64,000 nt of DNA from Devosia enhydra (GTDB taxonomy: Bacteria > Pseudomonadota > Alphaproteobacteria > Rhizobiales > Devosiaceae): assembly GCF_900119845.1 (NCBI RefSeq), contig NZ_FPKU01000001.1, positions 1,521,528-1,585,527 of the forward strand. Direction: 5' to 3'. Position 1 is the first letter of the stretch; each line of letters opens with the position of its first letter. The translations under genes were made by a program, and so were the position numbers. The notes beneath the pieces are model-generated. The model did not search any database, had not been told where the DNA came from, and saw nothing but the letters and a program-made list of their open reading frames with translations. Below, one piece after another: positions 1 to 9,037 of this stretch.

Positions 1-238
1 CCGGGCCTTCGGCGACATTGGTGACCACGGTGGTCTCGACCTTGTCCTCGCCGATGGCGTCGAGCATGAACAGCCGGCCCTGGTCGTGGCCATAATTCCA
101 GCCATTGTCGTCAGGAGTGCCGATCAGCACGAAACCGACCTTCACCTTTTCCTGGGCGAAGGCCTGGCCGCCCAGCAGCGGCAGCGCTGCGGCGGCACCG
201 CCCAGTTGCATGATATGGCGGCGATTGAGTCTCATCAT
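1..238 (-). CDS. BMP-family ABC transporter substrate-binding protein (N-terminal part only)
   Basis: The first 79 residues are present; the rest runs off the left edge. The protein starts MMRLNRRHIMQLGG and continues into an Ala/Leu-rich stretch ending GQAFAQ, a signal peptide whose twin arginines suggest Tat export. The mature start, KVKVGFVLIGTPDDNGWNYGH, is typical of the Bmp/Med periplasmic proteins that bind nucleosides, purines or related ligands. AGGAG lies just upstream of the start. It is the last visible gene of the minus-strand operon that encodes xanthine dehydrogenase and the matching permeases and ATPase, so a purine-type ligand is inferred. Either of two adjacent ATGs (238 or 235) could be used. 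Confidence 0.88.
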   Translation of the reverse strand, partial: MMRLNRRHIMQLGGAAAALPLLGGQAFAQEKVKVGFVLIGTPDDNGWNYGHDQGRLFMLDAIGEDKVETTVVTNVAEGP

Positions 239-271
239 GTCGTGTCTCCTGATGTTCACGATGAAGCGGGG

Positions 272-1201
272 TCACCCGGCGGGCGAAAAGGGTTTGCCGA
301 GGCAGGCCGGCGCACTGGTGCTGCCCTTGCGGCTGAGCGAGATCAAGACCAGCACGAGAATGGTCGCGAGATAGGGCAGTGCGGCCCAGAACTCGGAGGG
401 AAAGATGCGGAAGCCACCGCCGGAGGTCTTGGCATAGACTTCGAGCGTCATCAAAAGCCCGAAGATGTAGGCGCCGGCGAGCAGGCGATAGGGGCGCCAG
501 GCGGCGAAGACGACGAGCGCCAGCGCGATCCAGCCGCGCCCGGCCGTCAGCCGCTCGGCCCATTGCGGGGTGAGCATCAAGGGGAAGCAGGCGCCACCGA
601 TGCCGGCCATAGCCCCGCCAAAGAGCACGGCCAGGTAGCGCACTCCGATCACCGGATAGCCGATGGAATGGGCGGAGGTGTCGGATTCCCCGATGGCGCG
701 CAGGATCAGCCCGGATCGCGTGCGCATCAGGAAAAACCAGACCGCAACCACCATGGCGAGCGAGAGATAGACCAGTGGCGAGTAGCCGAAGATCACCCGC
801 CAGATCGGATCATTGGCGAGTGCGGGCGGAAAGAGCGGCCCCAGCGTCGGCACCGGCTGGCCGGTGAAGGGTCGGCCGACAAGCGCGGTGAGGCCCGTTC
901 CGAGGATGGTGAGCGCCAGCCCGGTCGCCACCTGATTTGCCGAAAGCGACAGGGTCAGGACCGCAAACAGCAGGGCCGCGAAGGCGCCGGCAAGGGCCGC
1001 GCTGCCGATGGCGAGATAGGGATTGCCGGTGGTCAGCATCACGGCGGCGGTGGTCATGGCGCCGATCAGCATCATGCCTTCGACGCCCAGATTGAGCACG
1101 CCGCTCTTTTCCACCACCAGTTCGCCCAGCGCCGCGAGCAGGATGGGCGTGGAGGCGGCCACGAGAGTGACGATGAAGGGGACGATGAGGGCGCTGTTCA
1201 T
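272..1201 (-). CDS. ABC transporter permease, BMP/nucleoside type (second permease)
   Basis: A 309-aa hydrophobic inner-membrane protein of the branched-chain/BMP permease superfamily. The segment GELVVEKSGVLNLGVEGMML near residues 27-46 is the family signature, and about eight to ten hydrophobic helices follow. The start was set at the ATG that overlaps the stop of the upstream permease by 4 bp (ATGA), which removes about 63 unlikely residues from the longest frame. It should form a heterodimeric channel with the preceding permease and work with the double ATPase at 2264-3829. The neighbouring xanthine dehydrogenase suggests import of purines or oxidised purines; substrate identity is inference. 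Confidence 0.9.
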   Translation of the reverse strand: MNSALIVPFIVTLVAASTPILLAALGELVVEKSGVLNLGVEGMMLIGAMTTAAVMLTTGNPYLAIGSAALAGAFAALLFAVLTLSLSANQVATGLALTILGTGLTALVGRPFTGQPVPTLGPLFPPALANDPIWRVIFGYSPLVYLSLAMVVAVWFFLMRTRSGLILRAIGESDTSAHSIGYPVIGVRYLAVLFGGAMAGIGGACFPLMLTPQWAERLTAGRGWIALALVVFAAWRPYRLLAGAYIFGLLMTLEVYAKTSGGGFRIFPSEFWAALPYLATILVLVLISLSRKGSTSAPACLGKPFSPAG

Positions 1202-2280
1202 GCCGGCCTCGCGGAAGTCTTGGGCTCGACTGCCCGGAACCGGTGACGCACGAAGAAATCCGCCGCCAGAAGCAGGAACAGAACCATCGCCTGGAACACC
1301 CCGACCGCCGCAAACGGCAGCCGCATGGTCGTCTGCGCCACCTCGCCGCCCACGAAGGTGATGGCGAGGATGATGCCGGCGAAGAGGCAACCGATGGGAT
1401 GGAGCCGGCCAAGAAAGGCGACGATGATGGCGGTGAAGCCGTAATTGGTCGGAAACTGCGGCACGAGCCGACCGAACGGGCCGGCGGCTTCGAGAATGCC
1501 GGCAAGCCCCGCCAGCGCCCCGCTCAGCAGCAGCGCCATCCAGACCGTGCGATCGGCCGAAAATCCGCCATAGCGCGCGGCATGGGGCGCAAGTCCGACG
1601 GTGCGGATCTGGAAGCCGAAGACCGAACGCGACATCACCAGCCAGACGATCAGCGCCACCGCGATGGCGATCGGGGTGCCCAGATGGATGATGGTGCCCG
1701 GCACCACATAGGGCAGCGACTGGTCAAGCGAGAACAGCACCGTCTGCGGCTGGCCCATCGCCGTCGGGCTCTTCCACGGCCCGAAGACGAGGTAGTTGAG
1801 GAGATTCACCGACGCGTAGGTCAGCATCAGCGTGGTCAGGATCTCGTTGACGCGGAAGCGCGTGCGCAAGAAGGCGGGGATCGCGGCATAGGCCGCCCCG
1901 CCCGCCATGCCGGCCACGAGCATCAGCGGCAGGATCCACGGGCCGCTGAGATTGTAGGTGAGGAGCGCAACGCCGGTGCCGGCGATGGCGCCGACGATAT
2001 ATTGCCCCTCGGCCCCGATGTTCCAGACATTGGCGCGATAGGCCACCGACAGCCCCACCGCGATGATCACCAGCGGCGAGGCTTTGACCGCGAGGTCCTG
2101 CCATTTATAGGGGTTGGTGAGGGGCGTGAGGAAGATCTCGCGCACCGCCCCGATACCGTCATAGCCCATCACCGAGAACAGCAGCGCCCCCAGCACGGCG
2201 GTGATCGCCAGCGCCAGGATCGGCGCCAGATAGAGCATCAGGCGGCTGGGTTCGGCGCGCTTTTCAAGCCGGAACTGCAA
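1198..2280 (-). CDS. ABC transporter permease, BMP/nucleoside type (first permease)
   Basis: About 360 aa, an integral membrane permease with the conserved segment AYRANVWNIGAEGQYIVGAI that matches the parallel region of its partner. I chose a TTG start at 2280 because GGGAGG sits 5 nt upstream and the resulting N-terminus (QFRLEKRAEPSRLM) is where the conserved family sequence starts; ATGs at 2310 and 2328 are alternatives. The start overlaps the end of the ATPase gene by 17 bp and the stop overlaps the next permease by 4 bp, so the transporter genes are translationally coupled. Confidence 0.88.
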   Translation of the reverse strand: MQFRLEKRAEPSRLMLYLAPILALAITAVLGALLFSVMGYDGIGAVREIFLTPLTNPYKWQDLAVKASPLVIIAVGLSVAYRANVWNIGAEGQYIVGAIAGTGVALLTYNLSGPWILPLMLVAGMAGGAAYAAIPAFLRTRFRVNEILTTLMLTYASVNLLNYLVFGPWKSPTAMGQPQTVLFSLDQSLPYVVPGTIIHLGTPIAIAVALIVWLVMSRSVFGFQIRTVGLAPHAARYGGFSADRTVWMALLLSGALAGLAGILEAAGPFGRLVPQFPTNYGFTAIIVAFLGRLHPIGCLFAGIILAITFVGGEVAQTTMRLPFAAVGVFQAMVLFLLLAADFFVRHRFRAVEPKTSARPA

Positions 2281-3829
2281 TCTGGCCTCCCGGTGCGATA
2301 TGCACTTCATCCTCGGTGCCGTGCACACCGCCCATCAGGAGGCCGATCTCCTCGATCGAGACGGCGCCCACATCGAGCGGCTTGCTCAGGCGGCCGCCAT
2401 TGATCACCAGCAGCGTATCCGAGAGCGCAAGCAATTCATCGAGGTCCTGGCTGATCACGACGATGGCCGAGCCCGCCGCCGCGAGATCGACCAGCGCCTG
2501 ATGGATGGCCGCCGCCGCGCCCGCATCGACGCCCCAGGTCGGCTGACTGACCACCAGCACGGAGGGGTTTTGCAGGATTTCGCGGCCCATGATGTATTTC
2601 TGCAGATTGCCGCCCGAGAGCGAGCCGGCCGTAGAATGCGGGCCCAGCGCCTTGACGGCGAACTGCGCTATGACCTTGCCGGTATAGGTTTTTGCCGCGC
2701 CCGAATTGATCAGCCCGGCCAACACCATCTTGAGCCGGTCCCGCGCGGTGAGCACGCTGTTGTCCGAAAGGCTGAAATCGCCGACCGCCGCGTGGCCGTT
2801 GCGCTCCTCGGGCACGGCGCAGAGCCCGAGGCGGCGCCGGGCGGTCGTGCCCATCAAACCGATCGGGGTACCGTCGAGCCGGACGGCATCGCCATGGGTG
2901 CCGAGGATTTCGCCCGAGAGCGCATCGAGCAAGGCGTTCTGCCCGTTGCCGGCGACCCCGGCGATGCCGAGGATTTCACCGGCCCTCACCGCAAAGCTCG
3001 CGCTGTCGATGGCCACACCGAACTCGTCTTCGGCAAGCGTCGTGAGACCGGAAACCAACAGCCGCTCCTTGCCGAAGCGGCGATTGGGATCCTTGCTGAT
3101 GTCCTTGAGGCTCGCGCCGATCATCTTTTCGGCCATGGAGCGCGGCGTCTCGACGCGCGGATCGAGGGTCGCCACAAGCTTGCCACCGCGCAGGATGGTG
3201 GCCGTGTGGCAGAGCGCCCGGATTTCGTGCAGCTTGTGCGAGATGTAGAGGATCGAGCGCCCTTCCGCGGAGAGGCGCCGCAGCACCGCGAACAGCGCCT
3301 CAACCTCCTGCGGGGTCAGAACCGACGTCGGCTCGTCCATGATCAGCAATTGCGGATCGAGCAGCAGCGCGCGCACGATCTCGATGCGCTGCCGCTCGCC
3401 CACCGACAGCGTGGCGACCACGCGATGCGGGTCGAGCACCAGCCCGTACTGGCTCATCACGGCCCGCACCTTGGCCTCGAGCTCGCGCTGCGTGAGCTTT
3501 GCGTCGAGGCCCAGCGCGATGTTTTCCAGCACCGTCATCGCATCGAACAGCGAGAAATGCTGGAACACCATGCCGATGCCCAGCCGGCGCGCCGCCTTGG
3601 GGTTGGCGATGGTCACGATCTCGCCATTCCAGGCGATGGTGCCGGCATCGGGCTGCATGATGCCGTAGATCATCTTGACGAGGGTGGATTTGCCCGCGCC
3701 ATTTTCGCCCAGCAGCGCGTGGATCTCGCCAGCGCGGACCGAAAAGCTCACATCGTCATTGGCCAGCACGCCGGGGAACCGCTTGGTGATCCCCTTGAGC
3801 GCGAGCCGCACCGGCGCATCAATGCTCAT
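2264..3829 (-). CDS. ABC transporter ATP-binding protein with two nucleotide-binding domains
   Basis: A 521-aa tandem ATPase. The first half has Walker A (GENGAGKST near residue 42), signature LSVGERQRIEIVRAL and Walker B LLIMDEPTSVLTPQE. The second half has GVAGNGQNAL in place of Walker A, the signature LSGGNLQK and VVSQPTWGVD in place of the usual DEPT. This asymmetric degenerate second site is usual in the sugar/BMP type ATPases. It energises the two permeases downstream. Its start overlaps the xdhC stop by 11 bp, so transporter and enzyme-maturation genes are co-transcribed. Confidence 0.92.
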   Translation of the reverse strand: MSIDAPVRLALKGITKRFPGVLANDDVSFSVRAGEIHALLGENGAGKSTLVKMIYGIMQPDAGTIAWNGEIVTIANPKAARRLGIGMVFQHFSLFDAMTVLENIALGLDAKLTQRELEAKVRAVMSQYGLVLDPHRVVATLSVGERQRIEIVRALLLDPQLLIMDEPTSVLTPQEVEALFAVLRRLSAEGRSILYISHKLHEIRALCHTATILRGGKLVATLDPRVETPRSMAEKMIGASLKDISKDPNRRFGKERLLVSGLTTLAEDEFGVAIDSASFAVRAGEILGIAGVAGNGQNALLDALSGEILGTHGDAVRLDGTPIGLMGTTARRRLGLCAVPEERNGHAAVGDFSLSDNSVLTARDRLKMVLAGLINSGAAKTYTGKVIAQFAVKALGPHSTAGSLSGGNLQKYIMGREILQNPSVLVVSQPTWGVDAGAAAAIHQALVDLAAAGSAIVVISQDLDELLALSDTLLVINGGRLSKPLDVGAVSIEEIGLLMGGVHGTEDEVHIAPGGQIAVPA

Positions 3830-4691
3830 CAGCCGCCCCCACCAATGCCCCCGTAGGCAGTTGCGCGCCCGTCAGTCCAGCTTCCCGAGAGGCACTGTGG
3901 ACCAAAATTTCCGCCGCCGCCAGTGCCGCGATCACCGCCGGGCGCTTGTCGCGCAAACCGAGGCTGCCGATGGGCAGGCGCAGCTGCGCCAATTGCTCGC
4001 GGGTGCCGCCTTCGCCCTCGAACCAGCTGGCAAAGCGCGCCCGCTTGGTCCTGGAGCCCACCATGCCGACATAGGCCGCATCGCCGCGTGCGAGCGCCTC
4101 ACGCGCGATGAGGAAATCGAGCGCGTGGTCGTGGGTGAGAATGGCAAAGACGCTGCCGGCCGGCGCCCGGCGCACCACGGCCTCGGGCATCGCCACGGCC
4201 TGCCCGGCGACACCCTCCGGCAGATGCTGGAGCGTCTCGGGGCGCGTGTCGATTACAGTGACGCGGAAGGGCAGCGGCGCCAGCGCCAGCGCCAGCGCGC
4301 GCCCCACATGCCCGGCTCCGAAGATGAATACCGGCCGCCGGCCGGCATCGGCGCGTTCGAGGCGGGCGGTGAGGCGGTCCGCTTCTGCAGCGTCAACCAC
4401 CCGCATTGCCACCTCGACGCGGCCGCCGCAGCATTGGCCGATTTCGGGGCCGAGCGGCACATCCATGGTGCCGGGCGGCAGGCCATCGCGAAGCGCCTGC
4501 CGGGCGCGTCGGATCACCATATGCTCCAGCGCCCCGCCCCCGATGGTGCCGATGAGCGCCTCGGGCGCGATGACCATGAAGGTGCCAGCCTCGCGCGGGC
4601 TCGACCCCCGGACGACGAGAAGTTCGGCGACGATGGCGGCCGGCTCACGGCTGAGGAAGACGGCGAGCGAGGCGGCGTCGAGTGCCATCAC
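3819..4691 (-). CDS. xdhC: Xanthine dehydrogenase accessory protein XdhC
   Basis: 290 aa. XdhC proteins bind molybdenum cofactor, promote its sulfuration and insert it into XdhB. The N-terminal XdhC/CoxI domain shows GSSPREAGTFMVI and the IGTIGGGALEH motif, and GPEIGQCCGGRVEV carries the Cys-Cys pair. The C-terminal half is a Rossmann domain starting FIFGAGHVGRALA near residue 125. The gene overlaps xdhB by 4 bp (ATGA), in the usual xdhABC order. An adjacent ATG at 4688 is a possible alternative start. Confidence 0.95.
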   Translation of the reverse strand: MMALDAASLAVFLSREPAAIVAELLVVRGSSPREAGTFMVIAPEALIGTIGGGALEHMVIRRARQALRDGLPPGTMDVPLGPEIGQCCGGRVEVAMRVVDAAEADRLTARLERADAGRRPVFIFGAGHVGRALALALAPLPFRVTVIDTRPETLQHLPEGVAGQAVAMPEAVVRRAPAGSVFAILTHDHALDFLIAREALARGDAAYVGMVGSRTKRARFASWFEGEGGTREQLAQLRLPIGSLGLRDKRPAVIAALAAAEILVHSASREAGLTGAQLPTGALVGAADEH

Positions 4692-7018
4692 GCCGGGCGC
4701 TCTGTGCGCATGCGCTTAATGCCCATCAACACGCGCTCCGGCGTGACCGGCGTATCGAGGCGCGGCGCGACGCGATAGTCCGCCTCCGAGGCCACCGCCA
4801 TCGAGAGGGCTTCGACCACCGACATGGCCAGCATCAGCGGCGGCTCGCCCACCGCCTTGGAGCGGCCGATGGTCATCTCCCTGTTCTGGCTCCATTCGGC
4901 CAGCCTGACGTTGAAGATCGGCGGCACATCTGAGGCCAGCGGGATCTTGTAGGTGGATGGCGCATGAGTGCGCAGCTGCCCGCGCGCATCCCATACCAGT
5001 TCCTCGGTGGTCAGCCACCCCATGCCCTGGATGAAGCCACCCTCGATCTGCCCCAGATCGATGACCGGATTGAGCGAACGCCCCACATCGTGGAGGATAT
5101 CGACCCGATCGACGGTGTATTCGCCGGTCAGCGTATCGATGGTCACTTCCGACACCGAGGCGCCATAGGCGAAGTAATAGAACGGCCGGCCGCGTCCATT
5201 GGCCCGGTCCCAGTGGATGTCCGGGGTCTTGTAGAAGCCGGCAGCCGAAAGCTGCACGCGGCTGAGATAGGCCGAGGCCACGAGCTCGGAGAACGCGACG
5301 AACTGCCGGCCGGCCATGATGCCCCCCGGCACCCAGGCGACATCGGCTTCCGCAACCTCGTAGATGCGGGCCGCATGGGCCGCGAGCCGCGCCTTGATCT
5401 GCCGGGCCGCGTCATAGGCGGCCATGCCGTTGAGATCGGAGCCGGACGAGGCTGCCGTGGCCGAGGTGTTGGGCACCTTGCCGGTCGTCGTCGCCATGAT
5501 CTTGATGGCCTCGAGCCCGACCCCGAAGGCATCGGCCAGCACCTGCGCCACCTTGATGTAGAGCCCCTGCCCCATCTCGGTGCCGCCATGGGAGAGATGG
5601 ATCGAGCCGTCGCGATAGACATGCACCAGCGCGCCGGCCTGATTGTACCAGGTGGCCGTGAACGAGATGCCGAACTTCACCGGGGTCAGGGCGATGCCCT
5701 TGCGCAGCACTCCGCCCATGGTGTTGAACGCCAGCACCGCCTTACGGCGCGCCTGATAATCGGAACTGGTCTCGAGCTCGTCGACCAGCCGGCCGATGAT
5801 GTTGTCGGTCACCGTCTGGTGGTAGGGCGTGACGTTGCGATCGTCAGTGCCGTAGAAATTGGCCTTGCGGATATCGAGCGGATCCTTGCCCAGGCCATAG
5901 GCGATGTCCTCGATCCAGCGCTCGGCCGCCATCATGCCCTGCGGCCCGCCAAAGCCGCGAAACGCGGTGTTGGAGACAGTGTTGGTGTAAAGCGGCTCGG
6001 AGCGCACCTTAACCGCCGGATACCAATAGGCATTGTCGGCGTGGAACAGCGCCCGGTCGGTCACCGGCCCCGAAAGGTCCGAGGAAAAGCCGCAGCGCGC
6101 GGCATAGACCGCGTCGACGGCCTGGATGCGACCATCGTCATCATAGCCGACATCGTAGTCGACGACGAAATCATGCCGCTTGCCGGTCGCCTGCATGTCG
6201 TCGTCGCGATCGGGGCGGATCTTGACGGGCCGGTTCCAGCGCTTGGCGGCGAGGGCCGCAACCGCCGCAAAGAGGTTGCCCTGCGTCTCCTTGCCACCAA
6301 AGCCTCCGCCCATGCGGCGGACATTGACCGTCACGGCATGCTGGGAAATGCCCAGCACATGCGCCACCATCAGCTGTACCTCGGAGGGGTGCTGGGTGGA
6401 GGAGTGAATGATGACATCCTCATCCTCGCCCGGAATGGCGAAGGCGATCTGCCCTTCGAGATAGAAATGGTCCTGCCCGCCGATGGCGATGCGGCCCTTG
6501 ATCCTGCGCGGGGCTGCCTCGAGCCCGGCCTCGACATCGCCGCGCCTCAGCGTCAGCGGCTCGGTGACCAGCGTCCCGCCCGCCGCCCGCGCCGCATCGA
6601 CATCGAGCGCCGCCGGCAGGTCGCGCCAGGTGATCCGCGCCAGCCGCGCCGCCCGCCGCGCCGCTTCGCGCGTTTCCCCGATCACGGCGAAGATCGGCTG
6701 GCCCCAGAAATGCACCTTGCCGACCGCGAAGATCGGCTCGTCATGCTTGTGGCTGGGGCTGACGTCGTTTTCGCCCGGAATATCGTCGGCCGTGAGGATG
6801 CCGAAGACGCCCGGCGCCGTCCGTACCGCCTCGAAATCGATCGCGACGATCTCGGCATGGGCCCGGTCCGAGAGCGCTAGATAGGCATGCAGCGTGCCAA
6901 CCGGCTCGACCATGTCATCGATATATTCGGCCCGGCCCGACACGTGCTTGTGTCCGGAATCGTGCCTCAAGTCCTGATGCATGACCGGGGCGGGAATGGT
7001 GGAATGCTTGTTCATCAC
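4688..7018 (-). CDS. xdhB: Xanthine dehydrogenase, molybdopterin-binding (large) subunit
   Basis: 776 aa, the usual length for bacterial XdhB. It holds the molybdopterin cofactor that hydroxylates hypoxanthine and xanthine to urate. Family segments seen are VSGRAEYIDDM near the N-terminus, GGQDHFYLEGQIA, RRMGGGFGGKETQ, the FRGFGGPQGMMAAE loop carrying the catalytic-site arginine, the GGTEMGQGLYIK block, and VGEPPLMLA near the C-terminus with the predicted catalytic Glu. The enzyme is cytoplasmic and pairs with XdhA. The start overlaps the xdhA stop by 4 bp. Confidence 0.96.
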   Translation of the reverse strand: MMNKHSTIPAPVMHQDLRHDSGHKHVSGRAEYIDDMVEPVGTLHAYLALSDRAHAEIVAIDFEAVRTAPGVFGILTADDIPGENDVSPSHKHDEPIFAVGKVHFWGQPIFAVIGETREAARRAARLARITWRDLPAALDVDAARAAGGTLVTEPLTLRRGDVEAGLEAAPRRIKGRIAIGGQDHFYLEGQIAFAIPGEDEDVIIHSSTQHPSEVQLMVAHVLGISQHAVTVNVRRMGGGFGGKETQGNLFAAVAALAAKRWNRPVKIRPDRDDDMQATGKRHDFVVDYDVGYDDDGRIQAVDAVYAARCGFSSDLSGPVTDRALFHADNAYWYPAVKVRSEPLYTNTVSNTAFRGFGGPQGMMAAERWIEDIAYGLGKDPLDIRKANFYGTDDRNVTPYHQTVTDNIIGRLVDELETSSDYQARRKAVLAFNTMGGVLRKGIALTPVKFGISFTATWYNQAGALVHVYRDGSIHLSHGGTEMGQGLYIKVAQVLADAFGVGLEAIKIMATTTGKVPNTSATAASSGSDLNGMAAYDAARQIKARLAAHAARIYEVAEADVAWVPGGIMAGRQFVAFSELVASAYLSRVQLSAAGFYKTPDIHWDRANGRGRPFYYFAYGASVSEVTIDTLTGEYTVDRVDILHDVGRSLNPVIDLGQIEGGFIQGMGWLTTEELVWDARGQLRTHAPSTYKIPLASDVPPIFNVRLAEWSQNREMTIGRSKAVGEPPLMLAMSVVEALSMAVASEADYRVAPRLDTPVTPERVLMGIKRMRTERPA

Positions 7019-8472
7019 GCCACCTGCCGCACGAGCCGCTCGGCCCTGCCTTGTGTCTCGGCAAAGAAGCGTCGGAGGAGGTTCTGAGCCACCAGCAGAC
7101 GGTAGGCGGCGCTTGCACGCATGTCGGTGATGGGCTGGAAGTCCTCGGCGAAGGCCGGCAGCGCGGCAAGGACCGTCGCCTCGGACCAGGGCTGGCCGAC
7201 AAGCGCCGCCTCTACCGCCTTCGCCCGCTTCGGGGTCGCGGCCATGCCGCCGAAAGCGATGCGCGCGGATGTCACCGTGCCGGCCTCGACCTTGACGCGA
7301 AACGCACCCAGCAGGGAGGAAATATCCTCCTCGCGGCGCTTGGCAATCTTGTAGCAGCCGAGATGCTCGCCTGTGGGCAGATGCGGCACCGCGACGCTCT
7401 CGACGAATTCGCCCTGCTGCCGGTCCTGCTTGCCATAGGCGATGAAGAAATCCTCGAGCGGCAGCGTGCGGCGCTCCTGGCCCCTGCGCAACGTAACCGT
7501 GGCGCCCAGCGCGATCAGCGGCGGCGGGGTGTCCCCGATCGGCGAGCCATTGGCGATATTGCCGCCGACCGTGCCCATCGCCCGCACCTGCTCGCCGCCG
7601 ATGCGGTTCCAGAGCCCCGAGAGCGCCGGAATACGGGCGACGAGCGCCGCCTCCGCCTCGCGATAGGACACGGCCGCGCCCAGCGTCACGACGCCATCGG
7701 CATCGCTGACGCGATGCAGTTCGGGCAGATGGGAGACAAAGATCAGGGGGCCGATATCGCGCATGAACTTCGTGACCCAGAGCCCCACATCGGTGGCCCC
7801 GGCCACGATGGTGGCGCCGGGGTTTTCGGCATAGGCATCGGCCAGATCATCGACGCTTGCGGGCACGATCACCCGGTCCTTGCCGCTGCCCACTTCGATG
7901 CGGTCGGTGTTGCGCAGGCCGGCGAGCCGGTCCGCCATCGCCTGCCGATGGGCAACAAGCGGATCGGCGCCCGGCTCTCCCGCCACCGCCTGCGCGGCGC
8001 GGATGATGGGGGCGTAGCCCGTGCAGCGGCAGAGATTGCCCTGAAGCGCCTTTTCGACCTCGGTGCGGCTCGGCTGTGGAGTGCCCATCCACAGCGCATA
8101 GAGCGCCATCACGAAGCCCGGCGTGCAGAAGCCGCATTGGCTGCCGTGATGATCGACCATCGCCTGCTGCACCGGATGCAGCGGGCCGTTGGGCACCGAG
8201 AGATGCTCGATCGTCACCACATGGGTGGCGTTGAGCGAGCCGGTAAACCTTATGCAGGCATTGACAGGCTCATAGACCAGCCCCGCCTCCGTCAGCCGCC
8301 CCACCAGCACCGTGCAGGCGCCGCAATCGCCTTCCGCGCAGCCTTCCTTGGTGCCGCGCAGCCGGCGATCGAGGCGCAGGAAATCGAGCAGCGTCTGCGT
8401 TGCCGGCAGCGTGTCGAGCGCGATCTCGGCATCGTTGAGGATGAAGCGGATGGCGTTGGCGGGGTCAGTCAT
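7015..8472 (-). CDS. xdhA: Xanthine dehydrogenase, small subunit (2Fe-2S and FAD)
   Basis: 485 aa. The N-terminal ferredoxin domain has cysteines at 45, 50 and 53 (GCAEGDCGACTV); a second cluster domain has CGFCTPGF and GNLCRCTGY. The C-terminal half is the FAD domain, with VAGATDVGLWVTK and TVGGNIANGSPIGD. It passes electrons from XdhB to NAD+. It starts 22 nt after the uraH stop, so the hydroxyisourate hydrolase gene belongs to the same operon. Confidence 0.96.
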   Translation of the reverse strand: MTDPANAIRFILNDAEIALDTLPATQTLLDFLRLDRRLRGTKEGCAEGDCGACTVLVGRLTEAGLVYEPVNACIRFTGSLNATHVVTIEHLSVPNGPLHPVQQAMVDHHGSQCGFCTPGFVMALYALWMGTPQPSRTEVEKALQGNLCRCTGYAPIIRAAQAVAGEPGADPLVAHRQAMADRLAGLRNTDRIEVGSGKDRVIVPASVDDLADAYAENPGATIVAGATDVGLWVTKFMRDIGPLIFVSHLPELHRVSDADGVVTLGAAVSYREAEAALVARIPALSGLWNRIGGEQVRAMGTVGGNIANGSPIGDTPPPLIALGATVTLRRGQERRTLPLEDFFIAYGKQDRQQGEFVESVAVPHLPTGEHLGCYKIAKRREEDISSLLGAFRVKVEAGTVTSARIAFGGMAATPKRAKAVEAALVGQPWSEATVLAALPAFAEDFQPITDMRASAAYRLLVAQNLLRRFFAETQGRAERLVRQVA

Positions 8473-8494
8473 GAGGCGAAATCCACACCCGTCA

Positions 8495-8851
8495 TCAGCT
8501 GCCCCGATAGGTCGAATAGGCGAAGGGCGAGACCAGCAGCGGCACGTGATAATGCGATTTTTCGCTCAGGACGAAGCGGATGGGCACAATCTCGAGGAAA
8601 GGCATCTCGATCTCGACACCGAGCCGCTCGAAATACTGCCCGACGTGAAAATGCAGCTCGTAGGCCCCGAGCTGGAACGACGGGCCGGCCAGGAGCGGCG
8701 CGTCGAGCCGGCCATCGGCATTGGTATAGCTCTGGGCGATCAGGTGCGTATGATCGCCATGCACCATGTGAAGGTCGATCGCCATGCCGCGGGCCGGATG
8801 GCCGTGCATGGTATCGAGGACGTGCGTGGTCAGGCGCGGTTCTCCCGCCAT
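8495..8851 (-). CDS. uraH: 5-hydroxyisourate hydrolase (transthyretin-like)
   Basis: 118 aa from the chosen start. It hydrolyses 5-hydroxyisourate, the unstable uricase product, to OHCU. The protein begins with the conserved RLTTHVLDTMHGHPARG and ends in the diagnostic tetrapeptide YRGS; HFHVGQYF and HYHVPLLVSPF carry the other conserved histidines. The ATG at 8851 has a GGAGG 4 nt upstream; an ATG at 8875 would add eight residues. It is the first gene of the minus-strand xdh operon, reading away from the allantoinase gene. Confidence 0.93.
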   Translation of the reverse strand: MAGEPRLTTHVLDTMHGHPARGMAIDLHMVHGDHTHLIAQSYTNADGRLDAPLLAGPSFQLGAYELHFHVGQYFERLGVEIEMPFLEIVPIRFVLSEKSHYHVPLLVSPFAYSTYRGS

Positions 8852-8932
8852 GGCCCCTCCGGATGTTTTCAGCATGACGCACTATCGACGCAAATCGCGC
8901 CGGTTCCAAGAGGGCCTGCACGAAATTTTACC

Positions 8933-8945
8933 AACTGGTCCAGTT
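8933..8945. promoter_or_regulatory. Palindromic operator candidate between the divergent purine operons
   Basis: A perfect 13-bp inverted repeat, AACTGG-T-CCAGTT, sits in the 186-bp gap between uraH (minus) and the allantoinase fusion gene (plus). The core TGGTCCA resembles operators of FCD-type GntR regulators. One protein bound here could control both transcription units. No regulator gene for it is visible nearby, so the regulator is unknown. Confidence 0.45.
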
Positions 8946-9037
8946 TGCCCTCGCCTCGGGCAGCCAAAGGCGTCAGCCATCTTGCCTCGGGACCGGCCCG
9001 GCGCGATAACCGGAGCCGGACGACGAAAGGCACGACA

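Noticed and set aside
4964-6880. 638-aa plus-strand frame across xdhB
   Set aside because: Antisense to a clear molybdopterin subunit; no recognisable domain.
8312-9037. Extended start of the allantoinase fusion at 8312
   Set aside because: The extra 242 residues read antisense to xdhA and uraH, and PuuE similarity begins at 9038.
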